From assembly GCA_017440755.1 (NCBI GenBank), contig JAFSGP010000016.1, positions 1 through 64,000 on the forward strand: DNA of 64,000 bases, in the 5' to 3' direction. Each line of letters starts with the position of its first letter. Positions within the stretch are counted from its first letter, which is position 1. Below, one piece after another: positions 44,684 to 53,152 of the stretch. Under the pieces are notes generated by a model. It was not told the DNA's origin and ran no database searches. It saw nothing but the letters and a program-made list of their open reading frames with translations. Source of the stretch: Clostridia bacterium. Its GTDB lineage: Bacteria > Bacillota > Clostridia > Oscillospirales > Acutalibacteraceae. Position numbers and translations under genes: made by a program.

Positions 44684-47185
44684 TTATTCCAGACCCAACT
44701 TTTTCGCCGCGTCCTCCCGCATCTTGTACTTGAGAATCTTGCCGGCGGCATTCATGGGGAAGGTGTCCACGAAATCGATGTAACGAGGCACCTTATGCCG
44801 CGCCATATGAGCGGCAATATACTCCTTCATCTCCGCCTCGGTCATACTCTCCCCGTCCTTGAGGATAATACAGGCCATAATCTCCTCGCCGTACTGCTTA
44901 TCCGGCACGCCGATAACCTGCACGTCCCGCACCTTGGGACAGGTATAGATGAATTCCTCAATCTCTTTGGGGTAGATGTTCTCGCCGCCGCGGATAATCA
45001 TATCCTTCAGACGACCCGTAATGAGGTAATTGCCGTCAGGACGGCGGCAAGCTAGGTCACCGGTGTGCAGCCAGCCGTCCTTATCAATCGCCTCGGCGGT
45101 GGCAACCGGCATCTTGTAATAGCCCTTCATAATATTGTAGCCGCGGGCGACAAACTCGCCGTTGACCCCATCGGGGCAATCCTCCCCCGTTTCGGGGTCG
45201 ATAATCTTACACTCCACGTTGGCAAAGGCGCTACCCACCGTTTCGGTGCGCACCTCCAAAGAATCGTAGTAGCTGCTCATCGTACAGCCCGGTGCCGCCT
45301 CGGTCTGTCCGTACACCGACACGATTTCCTTCATACCCATACGTCCGCTGGCCGCCTCTTTCATCAGGTCGGCGGGGCAGTTGGAGCCTGCCATAATACC
45401 GATGCGCATATGGGAAAAATCCGTCTTTTCAAAATCGGGGTGCTGCATCATGGCAATAAACATCGTAGGCACGCCGTTGAAGGCGGTCACGTGCTCGTTG
45501 TGGACGCAGGCGAGGGCGGGCTTGGGAGAGAAATAGGGCAGCGGCAGCATGGTGGTGCCGTGGGTCATGCTGGCGGTCATGGAAAGCACCATGCCGAAGC
45601 AATGGAACATAGGCACCTGAATCATCATACGGTCGGCGGTGGACAGGTCCATATGGTCGCCGATGTATTTGCCGTTATTCACCACGTTATAGTGGGTGAG
45701 CATAACGCCCTTGGGGAAGCCGGTGGTACCGGAGGTGTACTGCATATTGCACACGTCGTCCTTGTGGACGGCGGCGGCCATACGGTAGACCTCCGACAGG
45801 GATACCTGCTCCGCACGCTCTAAGGTTTCGTTCCATTCCATACAGCCCTTCTGCCGATACCCCACGGTAATCACGTTACGCAGGAATGGCAGGCGGCGGG
45901 CATGGAGAGGCTGCCCCGCTTTCAGCGTGGCAAGCTCAGGGCACAATTCCGCAATAATCTGTCCGTAATGGCAGTCCTTTGCCCCCTCGGTCATAATCAG
46001 CGTGTGGGTATCGGACTGGCGCAGCAGATATTCGATTTCGTGGATTTTATAGGCGGTGTTTACCGTCACCAGCACAGCGCCCAGCTTTACCGTCGCCCAG
46101 AAGGCGATGTACCACTGGGGCACGTTGGAGGCCCAGACCGCTACGTGAGTACCCGCCTTGACCCCTAACGAAATCAGCACACGGGCAAACTCGTCCACGT
46201 CGTCACGGAACTCGCTGTATGTACGGGTATAGTCCAGCGTGGTGTATTTGAAGGCGTACTGGTCGGGAAATTCCTCCACCATACGGTCCAGCACGCGGGA
46301 AAAGGTTTCGTCAATCAGGCGGTCCTTTTCCCACACGAATTTACCCGTGTGCGCGCGGTTGTAATACAGCGCCTTTTCGTTGCGGGAGGTATCGTTAAAC
46401 TGCTTCATATAATGGACGAATTGGGTGAGGATAATCTCCATATCGTCCAGCTCCTCGCACCAAGCGGGGTCCCACACCAAGGAAATAAAGCCGTCATAGT
46501 TTACCGAGCGCAGCGCCAGCATCAGGTCTCCGATGGGCAATTCGCCCTCCCCCATCAGGCAGTACTCCGCCTCGCCGTCGGTGGCAACCGCATCGTTGAT
46601 GTGCACGTGGCGAACATAGGCACCCAGATTCTTAATCACTTCCTCCGGCTTTTCCTTGCCGCCGAAATAGGCAGCGGACAGATTCCACAGAGCGGCCACG
46701 TAGTCGCTGGCAAAGCGGTCCAGCAAATCCCGCAGGCGGGCGGTGTCCGCAAAAATGCCATAGGTTTCCACCAGCAGCGTAATCCCCTGCTCCTGTGCCG
46801 CAGGCAGCATCGCCTCCAGCAGCGCATATACCCGCTCGGTTGCCGCCTCGGTATCGGTGGCGGTGGCTTTCAGACGCACATAGGGAATGTTCAAGTTCGC
46901 CGCAATCTCCAGACAGCGGCTAATCTCCGCCACCGCCTTTTCGGTTGCCCCCGCCGCCGCGTCGCAAACCGCGTCGATGCAAGGGATATGCAGGTTGTTT
47001 TCATACAGGCGGCGACGGGTAGCCGCCGCGGTATAATCGTGAAACGCCCCGTCCTTATCGGTGAAAAGGCGGTTGTTGACGTTATGCAGTTCAATACCCT
47101 CGAAATGCAGGTCGTTGGCCACGCGACAGAATTCCTCAAAGTCGCAATGGTGCCAACCCTTTGTAGAAAATGAGAGCTTCATCAT
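44684..47185 (-). CDS. Fusion of a xylose-isomerase-like TIM barrel and an AMP-forming acyl-CoA ligase
   Basis: The 833-residue protein has two parts. Residues 1-265 read as an AP-endonuclease-2/xylose-isomerase-like barrel (LSFSTKGWHHCDFEEFCRVA, LLVETYGIFAD, HVHINDA). Residues about 290-833 are an acyl-CoA ligase: QYTSGTTGFPKGVMLTHYNV, YGQTEAAP, TGDLACRRPDGNYLITGRLK, and the end GKILKYKMRE with the catalytic lysine. No stop or frameshift separates them. The start overlaps the upstream stop (TAATG) after GGAGG; ATG 47182 is also possible. Neither substrate is known. The barrel lacks an obvious fourth glutamate ligand (SLVWDPAW in its place). Confidence 0.85.
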   Translation of the reverse strand: MMKLSFSTKGWHHCDFEEFCRVANDLHFEGIELHNVNNRLFTDKDGAFHDYTAAATRRRLYENNLHIPCIDAVCDAAAGATEKAVAEISRCLEIAANLNIPYVRLKATATDTEAATERVYALLEAMLPAAQEQGITLLVETYGIFADTARLRDLLDRFASDYVAALWNLSAAYFGGKEKPEEVIKNLGAYVRHVHINDAVATDGEAEYCLMGEGELPIGDLMLALRSVNYDGFISLVWDPAWCEELDDMEIILTQFVHYMKQFNDTSRNEKALYYNRAHTGKFVWEKDRLIDETFSRVLDRMVEEFPDQYAFKYTTLDYTRTYSEFRDDVDEFARVLISLGVKAGTHVAVWASNVPQWYIAFWATVKLGAVLVTVNTAYKIHEIEYLLRQSDTHTLIMTEGAKDCHYGQIIAELCPELATLKAGQPLHARRLPFLRNVITVGYRQKGCMEWNETLERAEQVSLSEVYRMAAAVHKDDVCNMQYTSGTTGFPKGVMLTHYNVVNNGKYIGDHMDLSTADRMMIQVPMFHCFGMVLSMTASMTHGTTMLPLPYFSPKPALACVHNEHVTAFNGVPTMFIAMMQHPDFEKTDFSHMRIGIMAGSNCPADLMKEAASGRMGMKEIVSVYGQTEAAPGCTMSSYYDSLEVRTETVGSAFANVECKIIDPETGEDCPDGVNGEFVARGYNIMKGYYKMPVATAEAIDKDGWLHTGDLACRRPDGNYLITGRLKDMIIRGGENIYPKEIEEFIYTCPKVRDVQVIGVPDKQYGEEIMACIILKDGESMTEAEMKEYIAAHMARHKVPRYIDFVDTFPMNAAGKILKYKMREDAAKKLGLE

Positions 47186-48549
47186 TAACCCTCCTCGTAA
47201 ACGATTTTGTTCACCGCGTTCAGGTAGGCGCGGATACCCGCACCGATGATGTCGGTGGAAATGCCGGTGCCGGAATAGAGGTTGCCACGGTCGCGGAGCT
47301 TGACAAGCGCCTGACCCACCGCCTCCTTACCTTCGGTGACCGACTGAATCTGGAAGTCGTCCAGTTCGTAATGGTGTCCCACAATCTGGTCGATGGCGCG
47401 GAATGCCGCGTCCACGGGACCGTCGCCGATGCAGACGCTCTGGAGGGTCTCCTCCCCTTTTTGCAGGGTAATCTGGGCGCTGGTGGAGATGATGTTGCCG
47501 TTATTCACCACGTAGCTGACCAGGCGGTAGGTATCCGGCACCTGCAGCGCCACGCTGGCCACAATTGCCTCCAACTCCTTTGCCGCCACCGCTTTTTTCT
47601 CCGCCACACGGCAGAATTCCTCATACACCTTGGTCAAATCCTCGTCGGATAGGTCATAGCCCAGCTTCGCCACGGCGGCGGTCACCGCCGCCTGGTCGTC
47701 CTTGGCATCCAGCAGAATGTCCTCGCGGAGTGCGGAGACGGTAGCCGCCGCCTCGCCGCGGGTTCTGTCCGCAATCCAGCCAATTTGCTTAATAATGCGG
47801 TGAAGCTCGGTGGTTTTCAGCCCACAGGCAAACCCGTAGTGGTCGCCGCAGTTGTTCACCATCGCCGCAAAGGTCTCCAACGGTACAGTGTTGCCGCCAA
47901 TAGCGGTCTTAACGCAGGCGGCACCTGCCTGCACCGCCAGAATGGCCTGTGCACAGGCAAGCCCGTTTTTGTTATCGCAACCCACCGCCAGCGGCACGTT
48001 GGTCGGCAGAGCCGCGGTAAAGGCGGCAAAATCATCCGGCAAACGCTGCCCCGTAGAGTCGCACACCGCTATGCAATCCGCACCGGACTGCTCCGCTACG
48101 GCGATAGCCTGCTCCAGATAGCCGTCGTCCGCGCGGGTGGCGTCCACCGCGCAGAATTCCACCTCCACGCCCTTCGCCTTGGCGGCGGAGACGGCGGTGG
48201 CAATCCAAGCCAGCATCTTATCCGGCTTTTTGTGGCAGGTATACTCCATGCCTACGGGCGACACCGGCAGTTCAATGCGAATGCGGGGCTTAGCCGCCCC
48301 CTCCAGAGCCGCCGCCGCCAGGTCAATGCTCTCCTCGGTAAGACCTGCCGCCACCGACAGGACGCTATGCTTGACGAAAGAGGTCATGGTGCGCACCAAC
48401 AGGGTATCCGACCGCACCTCGGTAATGGCGGGCAGGTCAATCACGTCCACCTGCAGCTTTTCCAGCTGGCGGGCAATCTCAATCTTCTCGCGGAAGGTGA
48501 AGGTCCCCTCCCGACACAGGGTCGTGTCAGCAATCTTGATGGTTTTCAT
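47185..48549 (-). CDS. Isopropylmalate-synthase-like protein with altered metal site
   Basis: The 454-residue protein has a DRE-TIM-like barrel (1 to about 270) and a LeuA-type allosteric domain (about 325-450, with the close SGTGISTDIIGAGIRAYLNA). The barrel is odd: where active members have TLRDG it reads TLCREG, and where they have HxHND it reads GCDNKNG, so the usual metal ligands are missing. It may be a diverged enzyme, a sensor, or inactive. It follows a T-box and leads the unit with the TIM-ligase fusion. Confidence 0.8.
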   Translation of the reverse strand: MKTIKIADTTLCREGTFTFREKIEIARQLEKLQVDVIDLPAITEVRSDTLLVRTMTSFVKHSVLSVAAGLTEESIDLAAAALEGAAKPRIRIELPVSPVGMEYTCHKKPDKMLAWIATAVSAAKAKGVEVEFCAVDATRADDGYLEQAIAVAEQSGADCIAVCDSTGQRLPDDFAAFTAALPTNVPLAVGCDNKNGLACAQAILAVQAGAACVKTAIGGNTVPLETFAAMVNNCGDHYGFACGLKTTELHRIIKQIGWIADRTRGEAAATVSALREDILLDAKDDQAAVTAAVAKLGYDLSDEDLTKVYEEFCRVAEKKAVAAKELEAIVASVALQVPDTYRLVSYVVNNGNIISTSAQITLQKGEETLQSVCIGDGPVDAAFRAIDQIVGHHYELDDFQIQSVTEGKEAVGQALVKLRDRGNLYSGTGISTDIIGAGIRAYLNAVNKIVYEEG

Positions 48550-48592
48550 TAAAAATCTCCCTTTCTGTGCCCCGTGTTGGCGGCGGCAAAAT

Positions 48593-48866
48593 AAAAAAGT
48601 CCCTAAAACAGTATAACTGTTTTAGGGACGAAAAATACTTTCCGTGGTACCACCCTTGTTACCGCCAAAAGGCGGTCTCTCTGCAAGGCTCCAACAAGCC
48701 TCCTGCCTTGGTAACGGGGCAAGCCGTAGCAACCTACTCTCCTGTTCGGCTGCTCTGCTCCGGAGCCAGAATTTCCTATCCCACCGTGCCACCCTCACAG
48801 CAACGGTGGCTCTCTGAAACGGCTTGCGGCGGAAACGTTCTCCATCAGCGCATTTGATTATGTGGA
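48593..48866 (-). promoter_or_regulatory. T-box leader before the isopropylmalate-synthase-like gene
   Basis: On the minus strand the T-box core AGGGTGGTACCACGG (about 48643-48657) is followed by a terminator stem (GTCCCTAAAACAG / CTGTTTTAGGGAC, 48599-48629) and six T residues. Stem I has the AGAGAG element. GGAAATTCTGG is the likely specifier-loop strand: aligned with the Cys leader it gives TTC (48769-48771), a Phe codon, with ATT one base earlier as the alternative. Confidence 0.88.
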
Positions 48867-48876
48867 TTTGTGTGGT

Positions 48877-48905
48877 ATTATACCACTCCCCCACCCATTT
48901 GTCAA
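48877..48905 (-). promoter_or_regulatory. Consensus promoter of the T-box unit
   Basis: Minus-strand TTGACA (48900-48905) and TATAAT (48877-48882), spacing 17 bp, with GTGG directly before the -10. The same layout occurs before the other two ligase T-boxes. Confidence 0.88.
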
Positions 48906-49048
48906 GGGGATTTTTTAAGAATTTACAGCGGTAAAGCGGGGGCGCAGAGAACAAGTCAAAAAGTGCAACTTTTTGGTACACAGAGACAATTGACAAAGCG
49001 CATTCGGCGGGTTATAATCGCAGTAAAGATAAGCTAGGAGGAAGCTCT

Positions 49049-50119
49049 ATGAATATCGCTAATTTAGATAAAATCCTCAACGTAGTCACGGTGGTGGATC
49101 GCCCCGGTCTTACGTGGATGGACGCGGCGGAAGAACCCTTTGTTACATACGGCGCCGTCAGCAAGAATCCCTACCTCCGCCTGCCGGATAACGTGGCCGC
49201 CGCCACCAGTAAGGGAGTGCACGAGCTTTCCAAGAACACCTCGGGCATTCGTCTGCGGTTTCGCACCGATTCTCCCTATATCGCCCTGCGAGTAAAATGG
49301 AGCAGCCAGTGCCGTATGCCTCACATGGCGTATGCGGGCATCAGCGGCTTTGACCTGTACACCGAAAACGTAGGACGGCAGTTCTACGTCCACACGATGC
49401 TGCCCTCTATCGAGGCAGACAGCGGCTACGAGAGCTGTGTGGATACCGACGGGGTGATGCGGGATTACGTGCTGAATTTCCCGCTGTATAATCCCGTGGA
49501 GCAGCTGTATATCGGCGTGCAGGAAGGCTGTCAGTTCGAAAAACCTGCCACCTATGCCAACACGGCTCCCGTGGTGTTCTACGGCTCCTCCATTACCCAA
49601 GGGGGATGCGCCTCTCGTCCCGGCAACAGCTATCAGAATATGCTCTCCCGCCGTCTGAATATGGACTACGTGAATCTGGGCTTTTCCGGCAACGGCATGG
49701 CGGAACCGATTATCTGCGAGTATATGGCAGGGCTGGCTATGGCGGCGTTTGTCAGCGACTACGACTACAACGCGGAAACGGTGGAGTATCTCCGCGATAC
49801 CCACTATCGCCTGTATGAGACCATCCGTGAAAAGCACCCCGACCTGCCCTATATCATGATGACCAAGCCGGATTACGAGGATTTCGATAAAGAGGCTGTT
49901 CACCTCAATGATCAGCGGCGGGCGGTAATTATGGAGTCCTACGTCCGCGCCATTGAGGCGGGCGACCGCAACGTGTATTTCGTAGACGGCGCCACCCTGT
50001 TCGGGGACGACCAGTCGGATTCCTGCACCGTAGATAACACCCATCCCAACGATTTGGGATTCTTCCGTATGTACCGCGCCCTCTGTCCCGTGCTGGAGCG
50101 GATTTTGTATCTGAAGTGA
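49049..50119 (+). CDS. SGNH/GDSL-family hydrolase
   Basis: The 356-residue protein has an N-terminal beta-sandwich-like domain (to about 165) and an SGNH domain with the nucleophile motif FYGSSITQGGCAS, LGFSGNGMAE and the catalytic Asp/His pair in DNTHPNDLG. Such proteins are often carbohydrate esterases. No signal peptide is seen. A GGAGGAAG site precedes the ATG. It is divergent from the 48549 unit. Confidence 0.9.
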   Translation: MNIANLDKILNVVTVVDRPGLTWMDAAEEPFVTYGAVSKNPYLRLPDNVAAATSKGVHELSKNTSGIRLRFRTDSPYIALRVKWSSQCRMPHMAYAGISGFDLYTENVGRQFYVHTMLPSIEADSGYESCVDTDGVMRDYVLNFPLYNPVEQLYIGVQEGCQFEKPATYANTAPVVFYGSSITQGGCASRPGNSYQNMLSRRLNMDYVNLGFSGNGMAEPIICEYMAGLAMAAFVSDYDYNAETVEYLRDTHYRLYETIREKHPDLPYIMMTKPDYEDFDKEAVHLNDQRRAVIMESYVRAIEAGDRNVYFVDGATLFGDDQSDSCTVDNTHPNDLGFFRMYRALCPVLERILYLK

Positions 50120-50124
50120 TGCAT

Positions 50125-50652
50125 ATGGATTTGCCGAAACGGAAGAAAAATCGGTTGGAGAATTACGATTACAGCACAAACGGCGTTTGTTTTGTGACGA
50201 TCTGTACGCACAACCGCAAAAAACTGTTTTGTGACATCGTACCATCTGAAAACGGCATCGTAGGGGCGATTCATGAATCGCCCGAAATCAGACTAAACAC
50301 CAATGGTGTAATCGCAGACAATTATATCAAAAAATTAGCTGTTCGATTTGGAGTAATGGTTGAAAAATATGTCATTATGCCAAATCATATTCATTTGCTT
50401 ATTGCCATCAGGGATGACGAACGGGCGATTCATGAATCGCCCCTACGAAAACGTTCAACCCTTTCCATAGTAATTGGGTATCTGAAAATGAATGTCTCCC
50501 GCGACATTCACAATAACGGCTATGCGGGTGCTGTCTTCCAACGCTCCTACCACGACCACGTGGTGCGGAACGAGAAGGATTATCAAGAGATTTGGGAATA
50601 CATTGAAAACAATCCCCGAAAATGGGCGTTAGATAAGTATTATGAGGGATAA
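50125..50652 (+). CDS. REP-associated tyrosine transposase (RAYT-like)
   Basis: The 175-residue protein belongs to the IS200-like Y1 transposase family: RLENYDYSTNGVCFVTICTH near the start, VEKYVIMPNHIHLL with the HUH-type histidines, and the catalytic tyrosine region with SYHDHVVRNEKDYQEIWEYI. The start ATG 50125 fits typical family starts; two ATG/GTG lie just upstream. Two inverted copies of a REP-like palindrome lie inside the frame and add GAIHESP and AIHESP peptides. The gene is AT-richer than its neighbours, which suggests transfer. Confidence 0.85.
   Translation: MDLPKRKKNRLENYDYSTNGVCFVTICTHNRKKLFCDIVPSENGIVGAIHESPEIRLNTNGVIADNYIKKLAVRFGVMVEKYVIMPNHIHLLIAIRDDERAIHESPLRKRSTLSIVIGYLKMNVSRDIHNNGYAGAVFQRSYHDHVVRNEKDYQEIWEYIENNPRKWALDKYYEG
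50260..50283 (+). repeat. REP-like palindrome inside the RAYT gene, copy 1
   Basis: GTAG followed by the perfect 20-bp palindrome GGGCGATTCATGAATCGCCC. It encodes VGAIHESP in frame. Confidence 0.88.
50423..50446 (-). repeat. REP-like palindrome inside the RAYT gene, copy 2 (inverted)
   Basis: The same 24-bp unit as at 50260-50283, in the opposite orientation (palindrome then CTAC), encoding AIHESP. Confidence 0.88.
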
Positions 50653-50690
50653 ACAACAGGCACACGAGTTCTTTCGTGTGCCTGTTGTTT
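50651..50690. terminator. Bidirectional terminator after the RAYT gene
   Basis: AAACAACAGGCACACGA pairs with TCGTGTGCCTGTTGTTT across GTTCTT, a 17-bp stem between convergent genes. Confidence 0.88.
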
Positions 50691-50701
50691 ATTATAAATG
50701 A

Positions 50702-50965
50702 TCATTCCTCGTTATCTTCGGAAAAACTATCAGAAACAGTAACACCATTCATTGACTGTCCTTTATTGTTTTCGCTTTCTTCCACCTGTTTTGCCTCATA
50801 CCATTTATGCTCATCCCACTTCCTGCTTAACGTCCTTGCAAGAATAATGAAGAGGGCAAGCAATAAAAATGTAGGTATACCGCCCAAACCAACACCATTC
50901 TTATTCAAAACCGTTGTTACTAAACCATACACAAAAAAACAACCAAACCAAATTAAAAACTTCAT
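50702..50965 (-). CDS. Small membrane protein of unknown function
   Basis: The 87-residue protein has two hydrophobic segments (about 2-18 and 29-46, including FLLLALFIILARTLS) and a hydrophilic, acidic C-terminal half. ATG 50965 follows AAGGAG. No family was recognised. It is AT-rich like the RAYT gene next to it. Confidence 0.65.
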   Translation of the reverse strand: MKFLIWFGCFFVYGLVTTVLNKNGVGLGGIPTFLLLALFIILARTLSRKWDEHKWYEAKQVEESENNKGQSMNGVTVSDSFSEDNEE

Positions 50966-51142
50966 TAAAACCTCTCCTTTTTCCCATCCACACAATTGAC
51001 AATATGACGTTTGACAGCAATCTCCGTCTTTTTACACAAGCTATAGCATTCTTACTGTGCGATTTCTTTGCATCGCAAATAGCATTCCTCCTCTATTGTG
51101 AAAAAATCTTTTCTAATCCATAGCCAATCCTCCCAACAAAAT

Positions 51143-51172
51143 AAAAAAAGTGCGCCTCATTGAGAGACGCAC
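51143..51172 (-). terminator. Terminator-like hairpin on the minus strand
   Basis: GTGCGTCTC TCAAT GAGGCGCAC followed by seven T residues, read on the minus strand. It could catch read-through from the ilvE operon or end an unannotated RNA. Confidence 0.7.
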
Positions 51173-51195
51173 CGAAAAACGCTTCTCTCAATGTT

Positions 51196-51283
51196 GCTAC
51201 ACATTTTTCACCTAATCAAAGGGGAGAGAATACATTTTTACCGATAGTATTCCCTACGATTAGGTATATTAAAAATGTGTAGC
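51196..51283. repeat. Long nested inverted repeat, MITE-like or structured RNA
   Basis: GCTACACATTTTT (51196-51208) pairs with AAAAATGTGTAGC (51271-51283), ACCTAATC (51210-51217) with GATTAGGT (51258-51265), and AATAC with GTATT further in. The whole 88 bp folds into one long stem. It could be a miniature mobile element or a structured RNA. Confidence 0.65.
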
Positions 51284-51349
51284 ATAGTTATTGTAGCAAA
51301 TCTTTCGATATTTATCAAGAGGTTCCCGAATATTTTTCCAAAATCCCGT

Positions 51350-51480
51350 CAGCCTCCCTCTTCGAGGGAGGTGGCATTTGCGCAGCAAATGACAGAGGGA
51401 GTTATCCACGCAGAATATCGGTGCAAAAACTCCCTCTGTCCTCGCTACCGCTCGGACATCTCCCTCAAAGAGGGAGCCTT
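51350..51480. repeat. MITE-like repeat with inverted arms
   Basis: CAGCCTCCCTCTTCGAGGGA at one end and a related CTCCCTCAAAGAGGGAG at the other bracket inner inverted arms (GACAGAGGGAGTT and AACTCCCTCTGTC). It resembles short non-coding repeats scattered in Oscillospiraceae genomes, and could be moved by an enzyme such as the nearby RAYT. Confidence 0.65.
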
Positions 51481-51500
51481 AGCTCTATCCCACGATGCAA

Positions 51501-51534
51501 AAAGGCTCACAAGGCAACCGCCTTGTGAGCCTTT
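51501..51534 (-). terminator. Terminator of the ilvE operon
   Basis: AAAGGCTCACAAGG pairs with CCTTGTGAGCCTTT, with a short T-run on the minus strand, directly after ilvE. Confidence 0.88.
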
Positions 51535-51541
51535 CTCTCAA

Positions 51542-52603
51542 TTACAGTTCCATCGTCCAGCCGTAGGTGTCCTCGATCTTGCCCCACTGGATACCGGTGA
51601 GGGTATCGTACAGGTGCTGGGTCACGGGACCGATCTCGCCGTTGTTGACGGCGTACTGCTTGCCGTTGTAGTTCAGCTCGCCGATGGGAGATACCACCGC
51701 GGCGGTGCCGCAGCCCCACGCCTCTTCCAGCGTGCCATTCTCCATCGCCTCGGCCAGCTCCTCCATACTGATGCGGCGCTCGCAGACGGGGATACCCTCG
51801 TTCTTCAGCACCTCAATGATGGACTTGCGGGTGATACCGGGCAGAATGGAGCCCGCCAGCATAGGCGTAACCACCTCGCCGGCAATCTTGAACATCACGT
51901 TCATGGCGCCCACTTCTTCGATATACTTGCGCTCTACGCCGTCCAGCCACAGCACCTGGGAATAGCCCTTCTCCTCCGCACGCTGACCGGCACGGTTGGA
52001 GGCGGCGTAGTTACCGCCACACTTGGCCTCGCCCGTACCGCCACGGACCGCACGAACGTCCTCCGTCTCAATCATGATCTTGACGGGGTTGATACCCTCC
52101 TTGTAGTAGCTGCCCACGGGAGAGGCGATAATCACATAGGTGGCGTTATGCACCGCGTGCACGCCCAAAGTCTCGTCATTACCGAACATAAAGGGACGCA
52201 GATACAGGGAGGTGCCCGCCGCAGAGGGGGTCCACTCCTGCTCCAGCCGCACAAACTCGGTCAGCGTCTGAAGCGCCACATCCTCGGGGATAGGCGGCAG
52301 GCACATACGCTCGGCGGAGCGGTTCATACGGCGGATATTCTCCAGCGGACGGAACAGCTGCACCTTGCCGTCGGCACGGCGGTACGCCTTCAGTCCCTCG
52401 AAAATCTCGGAGCCGTAGTGCAGCACCGTAGAGGCGGGGTGCAGGGCGATAGGACCGAAGGGCACGATGCGGGCATTGTGCCAGCCCTCTCCTGCGGTGT
52501 AATCCATCATAAACATATGGTCGGTAAAGTACTTACCGAAGCCCAGAATATCGCTGGCCGGCTTTTCCTTCGGCGCAGCGGTCTTGGTGATAGCAATATT
52601 CAC
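51542..52603 (-). CDS. ilvE: Branched-chain amino acid aminotransferase
   Basis: IlvE exchanges amino groups between glutamate and branched-chain (sometimes aromatic) 2-oxoacids. The 353-residue protein is a class IV PLP enzyme of the type with the lysine in EAKCGGNYAASNRAG, the LHYGSEIFEGLKAYR start and GAMNVMF. The GTG at 52603 is chosen because it is eight bases from AAGGAG. It is the last gene after the oxidoreductase genes, so it would aminate the 2-oxoacid they form or supply the one they use. Confidence 0.93.
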   Translation of the reverse strand: MNIAITKTAAPKEKPASDILGFGKYFTDHMFMMDYTAGEGWHNARIVPFGPIALHPASTVLHYGSEIFEGLKAYRRADGKVQLFRPLENIRRMNRSAERMCLPPIPEDVALQTLTEFVRLEQEWTPSAAGTSLYLRPFMFGNDETLGVHAVHNATYVIIASPVGSYYKEGINPVKIMIETEDVRAVRGGTGEAKCGGNYAASNRAGQRAEEKGYSQVLWLDGVERKYIEEVGAMNVMFKIAGEVVTPMLAGSILPGITRKSIIEVLKNEGIPVCERRISMEELAEAMENGTLEEAWGCGTAAVVSPIGELNYNGKQYAVNNGEIGPVTQHLYDTLTGIQWGKIEDTYGWTMEL

Positions 52604-52615
52604 GCTCAACACTCC

Positions 52616-53152
52616 TTACTCAAAATCGGCGCCCAGCTGCAAGGCCTTGCGGTTGGCGTCAAGCATATCCGCTTTACGGGCAGAAATCACCTTGCCTAAG
52701 GTGGCGGCGATGCCCTCTTCCTTATACTCGTCCAGCACCGCCAGCAGCTTGCCCACAATAATCATGTTGGCCAAGGTGGGGATACCGTTTTCCCCCGCCA
52801 TCTTGGTGGCAGGAATGTAATAGGTGGTCACATCGGTGCGGGTTACCTTCCGCTCGATGAGGGTGGAGTCGGCGAAAATGATGCCGCCGGGCGCTACCGC
52901 GTCCTCGTACTTGTCCAAAGAGGGCAGGTTCATCGCCACCAGCACGTCGGGGCGGGTCACGATGGGCGAGCCCACCGGCTCATCGCTGAGGATAACACCG
53001 CAGCTGGCGGTGCCGCCACGCATCTCGGGACCGTAGGAGGGCAACCAGCTGACCTGACGCTCCTCCATCAGCCCTTTGTAGGCGAGGAACTTACCGGCGA
53101 ACAGGATACCCTGACCGCCGAAACCGGAAAACAAAAACTGTGTCTGGCTCAT
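52616..53152 (-). CDS. 2-oxoacid:ferredoxin oxidoreductase, gamma subunit
   Basis: The 178-residue protein matches the gamma domain of KOR/VOR/POR enzymes ([46 protein letters not shown]). It overlaps the beta-subunit gene by 4 bp. With alpha, beta and the ferredoxin-like delta it forms a complete four-subunit enzyme that oxidises 2-oxoacids to acyl-CoA or runs in reverse with reduced ferredoxin. Confidence 0.92.
   Translation of the reverse strand: MSQTQFLFSGFGGQGILFAGKFLAYKGLMEERQVSWLPSYGPEMRGGTASCGVILSDEPVGSPIVTRPDVLVAMNLPSLDKYEDAVAPGGIIFADSTLIERKVTRTDVTTYYIPATKMAGENGIPTLANMIIVGKLLAVLDEYKEEGIAATLGKVISARKADMLDANRKALQLGADFE

Larger units (their letters stand above)
50966..51500. other. Gene-free region with hairpins and a MITE-like repeat
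   Basis: It contains, from left to right: an AT-rich stretch, a minus-strand terminator-like hairpin (51143-51172), an 88-bp nested hairpin (51196-51283) and a GC-rich repeat with inverted arms (51350-51480). No open frame looks like a gene. Confidence 0.75.

Noticed and set aside
50260..50446. CRISPR-like repeats
   Set aside because: Only two copies, inverted relative to each other and within a coding frame; no repeat-spacer pattern.
51275..52699. 474-codon open frame on the plus strand
   Set aside because: Starts in the repeat-rich region and runs antisense through ilvE; IlvE is clearly real.
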